From Microcaldota archaeon (lineage in GTDB: Archaea > Micrarchaeota > Micrarchaeia > Micrarchaeales > CABMGC01): DNA of 5,489 nucleotides. The stretch is from the NCBI GenBank assembly GCA_021785375.1, contig JAJYFQ010000062.1:1-5489 (forward strand). The letters run 5' to 3'. Position numbers and translations under genes: made by a program. The notes beneath the pieces are model-generated. The model was not told the origin of the DNA and did no database searches. It saw nothing but the letters and a program-made list of their open reading frames with translations. Below, one piece after another: positions 1-5,206 of this stretch. Position 1 is the first letter of the stretch, and each line of letters begins with the position of its first letter.

Positions 1-1
1 C

Positions 2-364
2 CTTGAGATCACGTCACCGCTCATGAGCATTGTCCAGATCGTTGAGGGAAAGCAGGCAGGCGCTGTGACAGGGTACGATGTGGTGGGCGCGGATGGAACC
101 ACGCCAATAGCAAAGATCGGAATGCAATCCTCCGCAACCGGATGGATAGGCCGCAACATGGCCAACTTTGTGCTCCAGATAATCGACAAGAGCGTGCCCA
201 CGCTTCTCCTTATAGAGTTTGCAGTGGCCGTCGACCATCTCTACATGTACTCGTCAATGAACACAAGGACGTTCGGAATGGGTGGAGGCATGGGGATGGG
301 AGGCCCGGGCATGGGAGGATTCGGTGGCGGAAGGCCGGGAGGATTCAGCATAGGCATAAAGTAA
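2..364 (+). CDS. C-terminal part of a possible scramblase/LURP-one-like protein with a Gly/Met-rich tail (5' truncated)
   Basis: The reading frame is open to the left edge, so the gene probably starts outside the window; the ATG at 23 is in frame but need not be the true start. 120 residues are visible. A region with the pattern YDVVGADG..PIAKI is followed by a hydrophobic stretch (VPTLLLIEFAVAVDHLYMY, codons near 194-250). This resembles the end of phospholipid scramblase / LURP-one-type beta-barrel proteins, where a short-chain 'KI' strand is followed by a buried C-terminal helix ending near an Asp (ID.+ aromatic). The similarity was judged by eye and is weak. After it comes a tail of about 30 residues dominated by Gly and Met with a few Phe, Arg and Pro, ending at TAA. 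The tail is low-complexity and likely disordered. If the scramblase-like reading is right, the protein would be a small cytosolic or membrane-associated protein of unknown substrate. An uncharacterised membrane protein is the main alternative. The next gene has its own promoter, so co-transcription is not required. Confidence 0.6.
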   Translation, partial: LEITSPLMSIVQIVEGKQAGAVTGYDVVGADGTTPIAKIGMQSSATGWIGRNMANFVLQIIDKSVPTLLLIEFAVAVDHLYMYSSMNTRTFGMGGGMGMGGPGMGGFGGGRPGGFSIGIK

Positions 365-417
365 GGTCAAGCCGCATTCTTCATCGCGGATTTACGGAAT
401 GTCGAGTAACGATGCAG

Positions 418-433
418 AATGTTTAATAACATT
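418..433. repeat. Perfect inverted repeat AATGTT-TAAT-AACATT over the TATA-like box
   Basis: Two 6-base arms (418-423 and 428-433) are exact reverse complements separated by TAAT. The repeat covers the TATA-like box of the polyamine operon, the position where archaeal repressors commonly block TBP binding. It could therefore be an operator. The arms are short and AT-rich, so chance is a real alternative. Confidence 0.4.
422..429 (+). promoter_or_regulatory. Archaeal TATA-like box of the polyamine operon
   Basis: TTTAATAA-like sequence centred about 49 bases before the ATG at 475. An archaeal start site about 25 bases downstream would fall near 450, giving a leader of roughly 25 bases that contains the purine-rich ribosome binding site at 462-468. 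This position also argues against the in-frame TTG at 433 as the protein start. No clear BRE can be assigned, although the preceding bases are purine-rich. Confidence 0.5.
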
Positions 434-461
434 TGTTGCGTTATCTTACCGACGGTATTGT

Positions 462-468
462 GGAGAGG
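462..468 (+). promoter_or_regulatory. Shine-Dalgarno GGAGAGG that decides the start at 475
   Basis: GGAGAGG lies 6 bases before the ATG at 475. The frame is open further upstream, to a TTG at 433, but that start would add 14 residues ahead of the NAD(P)-binding strand, which in this family begins right at the N-terminus. It would also lie upstream of the predicted transcription start. Confidence 0.55.
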
Positions 469-474
469 CAGAGA

Positions 475-1692
475 ATGGGAAGAGTGCTTATACTGGGTGC
501 TGGAGGAGTGGGCAGGGTCGTTGCGCACAAGTGCGCGCAGCACCCGGATGTCTTTGCCAACATAATGCTCGCCAGCAGGACGAAGTCGAAGTGCGATGAG
601 ATACGCAGGGAGATAAAGGAGAGGGCAGGCATAGAGATAGAGACCGCTGAGGTCGACGCAGATAAGACGGGGGAGATGGTCGCGCTCATCAGGAGGTTCA
701 AGCCCGATCTCGTAGTAAACGTCGCGCTTCCTTACCAGGACCTCACGGTGATGGACGCGTGCCTCGAGGCCGGAGTCAACTACATGGACACCGCCAACTA
801 TGAGCCGAAGGACGTCGCGCACTTCGAGTACAGCTGGCAGTGGGCCTACCAGGAGCGATTCAGGGAGAAGGGCCTCATGGCCGTGCTGGGATGCGGGTTC
901 GATCCCGGAGTCTCAAACATCTTCTGCGCGTACGCACAGAAGCACCTCCTCGACGAGATAAACTACATCGACATACTTGACTGCAACGCGGGAAGCCATG
1001 GACACGCGTTTGCAACGAACTTCAATCCCGAGATAAACATAAGGGAGGTCACCCAGGAGGTGAGGCATTGGGAGAACGGAAAGTGGATAAGCACGCCGGT
1101 GATACTGGACCAGAAGAGCGTGCACTTCACGTTCGACTATCCAGTCGCTGGCCCCAAGGAGAGCTACCTGCTTTATCACGAGGAGCTGGAGTCTCTCGCG
1201 AAGAACATAAAGGGACTCAAGAGGATAAGGTTCTGGATGACATTCTCCGATAACTATCTTACGCACCTCAGGGTTCTTCAGAATGTCGGGATGACCAGGA
1301 TAGACGAGGTTGATTACGAGGGAAAGAAGGTTGTTCCGATAAAGTTCCTCAAGGCGCTCCTGCCTGACCCAGCAACGCTAGGCACGAACTACACGGGCAA
1401 GACGGTGATAGGCAATGTCATGAGGGGAAAGAAGGATGGAAAGGAGAGGTCAGTATACATATACAACGTCTGCGACCACGCCGATGCTTACAGGGAGATC
1501 GGAGCGCAAGCAGTCTCTTACACGACAGGGGTTCCGGCGATGATATGCGCCATGCTTATGCTCAGGGGAGTATGGAAAGGCGCAGGAGTGTTCAACACGG
1601 AGCAACTCGATCCCGACCCTTTTATGGAGGAGCTCAACAGGTGCGGACTGCCTTGGAAGCAGGTCGAGTTCGAGGGAAGGCTCCCCGAGTAG
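475..1692 (+). CDS. Carboxynorspermidine synthase (dehydrogenase), saccharopine dehydrogenase family
   Basis: A 405-residue cytosolic enzyme. Known family role: NADPH-dependent reductive condensation of L-aspartate beta-semialdehyde with 1,3-diaminopropane to carboxynorspermidine, or with putrescine to carboxyspermidine. Seen in the sequence: an N-terminal Rossmann fold with GAGGVG at residues 8-13; ASRT at 33-36 at the end of the second strand, where an Arg fits NADP(H) preference; the GCGFDPG motif at 139-145; and a DCNAGSHG segment at 169-176 followed by ATNFNPEINIREVTQ, which is characteristic of the carboxynorspermidine branch rather than true saccharopine dehydrogenases. Length matches the usual roughly 400 residues. 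The assignment is strengthened by the next gene, nspC, only 5 bases downstream. A lysine-pathway saccharopine reductase is the alternative, but it is less likely because of this neighbour and these motifs. Which diamine is used cannot be read from the sequence. No frameshift or missing key motif is seen. Confidence 0.92.
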   Translation: MGRVLILGAGGVGRVVAHKCAQHPDVFANIMLASRTKSKCDEIRREIKERAGIEIETAEVDADKTGEMVALIRRFKPDLVVNVALPYQDLTVMDACLEAGVNYMDTANYEPKDVAHFEYSWQWAYQERFREKGLMAVLGCGFDPGVSNIFCAYAQKHLLDEINYIDILDCNAGSHGHAFATNFNPEINIREVTQEVRHWENGKWISTPVILDQKSVHFTFDYPVAGPKESYLLYHEELESLAKNIKGLKRIRFWMTFSDNYLTHLRVLQNVGMTRIDEVDYEGKKVVPIKFLKALLPDPATLGTNYTGKTVIGNVMRGKKDGKERSVYIYNVCDHADAYREIGAQAVSYTTGVPAMICAMLMLRGVWKGAGVFNTEQLDPDPFMEELNRCGLPWKQVEFEGRLPE

Positions 1693-1697
1693 ATACG

Positions 1698-2879
1698 ATG
1701 GCAAAGAAGTTTTACCTGGACGAACTGGATAATTTTCCGGAGAGCGTCACCGGCAGGATAGAGAGCCCTTGCTTCCTGGTGAGCGAAGGGCTCCTGAAGA
1801 AGAACCTTGAGGCGCTGTCCAATGTCAAGAGGATGACAGGAGCGAAGGTCTTCCTGGCGCTGAAGGGATTCGCGATGTTCAGCACCTTCCCCATGATCAG
1901 GAGGTATCTTGACGGCGTGTGCGCGAGCGGGCCCATAGAGGCCAGGCTGGGCCATGATGAGTTCAGGAAGGAGGTCCACACCTATGCGCCCGCGTTCTCT
2001 GACGAGGACATGAGGAAGACGATAAGGTATTCTGACACGATAATCTTCAACTCGATCGCGCAGTGGAAGAAGTACCGAGGAATGATTGCGAGGAGCGGGA
2101 AGGGGATAGAGGTTGGATTGAGAGTGAACCCGGGATACTCCGAGGTGGAGACCGACCTCTACAACCCGGCACTCCCGGGATCGAGGCTTGGCATGCAGCC
2201 TGAAGAGCTCAGAGGAGAGGATCTTAGGGGCGTCGACGGCCTCCACTTCCATGCGCTCTGCGAGCAGAATGCCGACACGCTCGTCAGGGTCCTGAGGTCC
2301 TTCGAGAGGCTCTACGGAGAGCACATACCGCGAATGAAGTGGGTCAACTTCGGAGGCGGCCATCACATAACCAGGAAGGATTATGATGTGGACCTTCTGG
2401 CCAAGACGATAAATGGATTCAAGAAGAAGTACGGGGTCCAGGTGCACATCGAGCCGGGAGAGGCCGTAGCCCTAAACGCGGGAGTTCTTGTTGCGACCGT
2501 CCTCGATGTCGTGCGCAACAAGAAGGTGGACAACGCGATACTCGACACCTCTGCGGAGGCGCACATGCCCGATGTCCTGGCCATGCCGTACAGGCCCAAC
2601 ATAATCGGTGCGGGAAGGCCGGGAGAGCAGAGGCACACGTACAGGCTGGGAGGGCTCACGTGCCTTGCCGGAGACGTGATCGGCGACTACTCGTTTGCAA
2701 AGCCCCTGAGGCCTGGGGACAGACTCGTCTTCCTTGACATGGCGCACTATTCGATGGTCAAGACGACAACGTTCAACGGCATAAGGCATCCGTCGATTGC
2801 GCTATATGATCCGGAGAGAAATAGAGTACGGGTGGTAAGGCGCTTCGGGTACGCAGACTATAGAAACAGGCTCTCGTAG
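1698..2879 (+). CDS. nspC: Carboxynorspermidine/carboxyspermidine decarboxylase
   Basis: A 393-residue, PLP-dependent, fold-type III decarboxylase (alanine-racemase-like barrel plus beta domain), close to the usual 370-400 residues. Known role: removes the carboxyl group from carboxynorspermidine or carboxyspermidine to give norspermidine or spermidine, the last step after the enzyme encoded just upstream. Visible motifs: the PLP-lysine segment FLALKGFA with Lys56; the substrate/PLP-stacking region HFHALCEQ at 183-190; the glycine loop NFGGGHH with GGG at 219-221; EPGEA from Glu252, which binds the PLP phosphate; and TCLAGD with Cys322 and Asp326, the C-terminal active-site motif supplied across the dimer. 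The TCLAGD form and the GGGHHIT loop fit NspC better than diaminopimelate or arginine decarboxylase. The ATG at 1698 is the only sensible start. No Shine-Dalgarno sequence sits close to it (the nearest, GAGGGAAGG, ends 17 bases upstream), so translation is probably coupled to the preceding gene. Confidence 0.93.
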   Translation: MAKKFYLDELDNFPESVTGRIESPCFLVSEGLLKKNLEALSNVKRMTGAKVFLALKGFAMFSTFPMIRRYLDGVCASGPIEARLGHDEFRKEVHTYAPAFSDEDMRKTIRYSDTIIFNSIAQWKKYRGMIARSGKGIEVGLRVNPGYSEVETDLYNPALPGSRLGMQPEELRGEDLRGVDGLHFHALCEQNADTLVRVLRSFERLYGEHIPRMKWVNFGGGHHITRKDYDVDLLAKTINGFKKKYGVQVHIEPGEAVALNAGVLVATVLDVVRNKKVDNAILDTSAEAHMPDVLAMPYRPNIIGAGRPGEQRHTYRLGGLTCLAGDVIGDYSFAKPLRPGDRLVFLDMAHYSMVKTTTFNGIRHPSIALYDPERNRVRVVRRFGYADYRNRLS

Positions 2880-2903
2880 GTACAACCGTAAGATTTTCCG
2901 GCC

Positions 2904-2911
2904 TTTAAATA
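2904..2911 (+). promoter_or_regulatory. TATA box TTTAAATA of the membrane glycosyltransferase-like gene
   Basis: A near-consensus archaeal TATA box in the 65-base gap after nspC, centred about 37 bases before the ATG at 2945. The predicted start site near 2932 leaves a leader of only about 13 bases, almost all of it the Shine-Dalgarno sequence. The gene is therefore probably transcribed separately from the polyamine operon. Confidence 0.6.
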
Positions 2912-2933
2912 ACACCGCAAGCCATCTTTATTT

Positions 2934-2943
2934 GGGGAGGAGG
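2934..2943 (+). promoter_or_regulatory. Strong Shine-Dalgarno GGGGAGGAGG close to the ATG at 2945
   Basis: An uninterrupted purine tract with two overlapping GGAGG-type matches. The better one (2936-2940) is 4 bases from the ATG, which is short spacing. It fixes the start at 2945. Confidence 0.6.
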
Positions 2944-2944
2944 G

Positions 2945-4369
2945 ATGGATTTTGTTACCAAGGTAGTGCTAGCCGCGATACTCGCGCTTGCAATCCTGGA
3001 CACTGTCGAGATCTACTCGATGTCCGGGATATACTGGGACTTTGCCGTCAACGTCCTCAATGCCAGGGCATTCCTGACGCCATTCTTCTATCAGTATATG
3101 TCAACCGTCCATCCCCCCTACCCGATAGTCGTAACGCCGCATTTCTACATCGAGACATTCAGGGATCCGCTGATGCCGCTTCTTCTTACCCTCTTAACCA
3201 TTCCGCTCAATGGATTTGCCCCAGTCGTATACCAGATAGCCATAATATTCCTTCTCCTTGCGTCGCTCATCTACTTCTCGAGCAAGACCGATGTCAACCT
3301 GCTCCTTCTCGCCCTGCTCTTCTTCAACCCTTACGTTCTCTTCAATCTCTTCCTCTTGGACGGCGAGGAGGGCCTCTCTCTCATAATAATGATATTCACT
3401 GTTGCACTTCTCTTCCAGAAGAGGTGGGAGTCGGGAGTGCTTCTCGGCATCGCGGGCCTTGCTAAGTATCCGTCGCTCATCTTCTTCCCGCTTCTCTTCC
3501 TGCTGCCGGGAAGGGACCTGAAGCTCAAGGGATTTGCGGCCTTCGTGGTCACATCCATGCCTTTTCTGATAGTCAACTTCGCTTACTACGGAAATCCGTT
3601 CGCCGCTTACTTCAATGAGATGAACTTCTTCTCGCTGGGGTCCTCTCCGGGAAGCAGCGTGATCGCGCCGTCGCTACTTACGATCTTTGCGTATCTGATC
3701 CCTGCGCTTCTGGTACTCGCCGCACTCTTCGTCTCTGGCAACGAGATGGAGAGGGACAAGGCAAAGAGGATAGATCACCGGCAGAAGGTCCTTTTCGCGG
3801 CTATTGCGCTCGGCACGATAGGATGGCTCTGGCTTTCACGGTACCCGAGCCTCTACTCCACCCCAAGGATGGGGTACCTTATGTACCTCGGAGTGGCGCT
3901 CGAGATGGCCGTGCTTCTGGGCAGGTTCAGGTTCGCCCAAGTAAACCAGTGGGTGCCGGACCTGAGCTGGGAGGCAGGCGGTTTCTCGAAGAGCAGCCTC
4001 GCGCTGGGGTTTATGATACTCATAACGGTGGCAGTGCTAGGATACTCGTTCGTCCTTGCGCATCAGGAGCAGATCTTCAACACAGTAGGAACTGGATGGA
4101 TAGGCTTCACAACTGCAAGATCACTGCTCGGGCAATTCAACTTCAGCAACTGCAGCGTGATATCGAACGCGTGGGTCTATCTGGACTACAACAACGTCAC
4201 CGCATATCCGCCGACTGACAACTCCTCGCAGGCAGTCACGATGCCGAGGCTGGTCTACTACACGGCGGGGGAGAGCCCGTCGCTGGTCTCCATACCGTTA
4301 GGGTCGGCCGTGCTGCACTACAGCTATGACAACCTCATTCTCCCCCCGAATGCGTCGTGCTCCCACTGA
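2945..4369 (+). CDS. Polytopic membrane protein, probable GT-C-type glycosyltransferase
   Basis: A 474-residue protein with about eleven hydrophobic segments, roughly at residues 6-22, 75-90, 94-111, 117-138, 143-157, 163-187, 196-213, 241-264, 281-298, 309-327 and 350-372, then a polar C-terminal domain of about 100 residues. GT-C features seen: an acidic residue in the first loop after helix 1 (YWDF, Asp32) with further acids at Glu70 and Asp74; GLAKYPSLIFFP at 171-182, like the 'K.P.....P' helix of PMT/ArnT-type enzymes; NFAYYGNPF at 211-219; and an RYPSLYSTPR segment at 299-308. Such enzymes move a sugar from a polyprenyl-phosphate donor to a lipid, glycan or protein on the outer face of the membrane; the substrate here is unknown. 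The C-terminal domain has five N-glycosylation sequons (Asn399, 402, 417, 426, 469), which fits an extracellular location. It is convergent with the sequon-rich gene on the other strand. A non-enzymatic transporter-like protein remains possible. Confidence 0.75.
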   Translation: MDFVTKVVLAAILALAILDTVEIYSMSGIYWDFAVNVLNARAFLTPFFYQYMSTVHPPYPIVVTPHFYIETFRDPLMPLLLTLLTIPLNGFAPVVYQIAIIFLLLASLIYFSSKTDVNLLLLALLFFNPYVLFNLFLLDGEEGLSLIIMIFTVALLFQKRWESGVLLGIAGLAKYPSLIFFPLLFLLPGRDLKLKGFAAFVVTSMPFLIVNFAYYGNPFAAYFNEMNFFSLGSSPGSSVIAPSLLTIFAYLIPALLVLAALFVSGNEMERDKAKRIDHRQKVLFAAIALGTIGWLWLSRYPSLYSTPRMGYLMYLGVALEMAVLLGRFRFAQVNQWVPDLSWEAGGFSKSSLALGFMILITVAVLGYSFVLAHQEQIFNTVGTGWIGFTTARSLLGQFNFSNCSVISNAWVYLDYNNVTAYPPTDNSSQAVTMPRLVYYTAGESPSLVSIPLGSAVLHYSYDNLILPPNASCSH

Positions 4370-4380
4370 CCCAGACCGAG

Positions 4381-4396
4381 CGCTGGCGGAGCAGCG
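4381..4396. repeat. Small hairpin in the convergent intergenic gap
   Basis: CGCTG and CAGCG arms (5 base pairs) flank a 6-base loop in the 38-base space between two convergent genes, and a GGCCGGCC palindrome follows at 4396-4403. It could help separate the converging transcripts. Archaeal intrinsic termination relies mainly on U-tracts, and none is present, so a terminator function is speculative. Confidence 0.25.
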
Positions 4397-4407
4397 GCCG
4401 GCCCGGA

Positions 4408-5085
4408 CTATATCAGGTTCAGCCCGAGGCTCGCCTTGAGCGCCGACGAGAGGTTAACTATCGCACCGATGTTCAGCGAGACCGTCGCGTTGGTGGTGAA
4501 TGCACCCTTAGCTGCGGTGCTCGTGTATGCGTACGTCGTTGTGTGCGACGTGGCATTAGTGTTGGCAGTCACGTTGCTCCTTACATCGATGAGTATGGCA
4601 CTGTTGCCCCTCACGGTGTTGTTGCTGCTTACGTTTGCCACTATCAGCGTAGGCGCCTCGGCCGTATAGGCCGTGCCGTTTATTAGGACCTTCGCTGATG
4701 TGACGTTCATCCTCACAGCATTTATCGTAGAGTTGACGGCTACCCTGGCGTTGGCTATGGTCTGGCTCGCGTTGACAACCCCGGTCATGTTAACGGTTCC
4801 CGTGCCTGTTGCGGTCACCCAGCTGCCGCCGTTGCTTCCGGTGGTGTGCACCTGGACATCGGTATAGCTCACCAGGACCGCCTTGGTTCCCGGAGGCACG
4901 CTCGGTGGATCTGTCATTCCAATCGGCACAGTGGCCATCTTGGCTCCAGGAGCCGTAGTCCCTGAGCTGCTGCCAGAGACCGTCGTGTAAGGAGGCGTTA
5001 TCGAGGTCGTAGTGTATGCATAGTAGATCAGTCCGATCGCCACAACTACGATTATTATTCCTGCTATCGTTGTACCAATTCCCAT
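4408..5085 (-). CDS. Membrane-anchored DUF4382-like surface protein, sequon-rich
   Basis: A 225-residue protein. It starts with an uncleaved-looking signal anchor (GTTIAGIIIVVVAIGLIYYAY, about residues 4-24 in this start's numbering), followed by a Thr/Ser/Pro/Gly linker to about 48. Residues about 50-170 then show the DUF4382 pattern: VPIGMTDPPS near the start, a V.V.YTDVQVHTT strand, GSWVTA, and later strands with the NAVRMNVTSAKVLINGTAY pattern. DUF4382 proteins are extracytoplasmic beta-sandwich domains of unknown function. The match is by pattern, without a search. The mature part carries eleven N-X-S/T sequons and is very rich in Thr, Ser, Asn, Val and Ala with almost no Cys, so it is likely to be outside the cell and heavily glycosylated. 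ATG at 5085 was chosen because GGGGA lies 6 bases upstream of it. A TTG at 5091 is the alternative and adds two residues. The protein's job is unknown; structural or binding roles at the envelope are possible. Confidence 0.7.
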   Translation of the reverse strand: MGIGTTIAGIIIVVVAIGLIYYAYTTTSITPPYTTVSGSSSGTTAPGAKMATVPIGMTDPPSVPPGTKAVLVSYTDVQVHTTGSNGGSWVTATGTGTVNMTGVVNASQTIANARVAVNSTINAVRMNVTSAKVLINGTAYTAEAPTLIVANVSSNNTVRGNSAILIDVRSNVTANTNATSHTTTYAYTSTAAKGAFTTNATVSLNIGAIVNLSSALKASLGLNLI

Positions 5086-5118
5086 CTCCAATCCCCAGAT
5101 AGTATTGGACTTGAACGG

Positions 5119-5126
5119 TTATAAGG
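5119..5126 (-). promoter_or_regulatory. TATA-like box CCTTATAA of the DUF4382-like gene
   Basis: Read on the minus strand, CCTTATAA is centred about 37 bases before the ATG at 5085. A start site about 25 bases downstream, near 5097, leaves a leader of roughly 6-12 bases, the same short-leader arrangement as the gene at 2945. The rest of the gap 5086-5198 shows no gene or RNA. Confidence 0.5.
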
Positions 5127-5193
5127 GTATCTCGACATTTAGGTTGTTGGTATGCCTCTCATGTCAGAGGATTCGCACACCCGAGAATTGGCC

Positions 5194-5206
5194 GGCGATC
5201 ATCGCC
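5194..5206. repeat. Inverted repeat GGCGAT-C-ATCGCC spanning the stop codon of the repeat-protein gene
   Basis: Exact 6-base arms around a single central base include the TGA stop of the minus-strand gene (5199-5201). As RNA it could only form about a 5-base-pair stem with a 3-base loop, and no U-tract follows. It may be a short protein-binding palindrome, a weak 3' hairpin, or chance. Confidence 0.25.

Noticed and set aside
433..474. Upstream TTG start for the carboxynorspermidine synthase, adding 14 residues
   Set aside because: It lies upstream of the predicted transcription start, inside the inverted repeat, has no ribosome binding site, and puts residues ahead of a Rossmann strand that normally begins the protein.
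367..822. Minus-strand open frame across the promoter and start of the synthase gene
   Set aside because: It is antisense to a well-supported gene, has no recognisable protein pattern and no promoter or ribosome binding site.
1518..2447. Open frame of about 309 codons on the minus strand across nspC
   Set aside because: The composition is what antisense to an AGG/ATA-rich coding frame gives; there are no domain motifs, and the plus strand encodes a clear enzyme over the same bases.
4357..4867. Plus-strand open frames opposite the DUF4382-like gene
   Set aside because: The Val/Leu/Thr-rich translations mirror the Asn/Thr/Ala codons of the minus-strand gene, which has a promoter, an anchor and domain-like structure.
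5086..5198. Possible tRNA or small RNA in the intergenic gap
   Set aside because: No cloverleaf arms, T-loop or other RNA-gene signature could be found; only the TATA-like box and a short palindrome at its edge.
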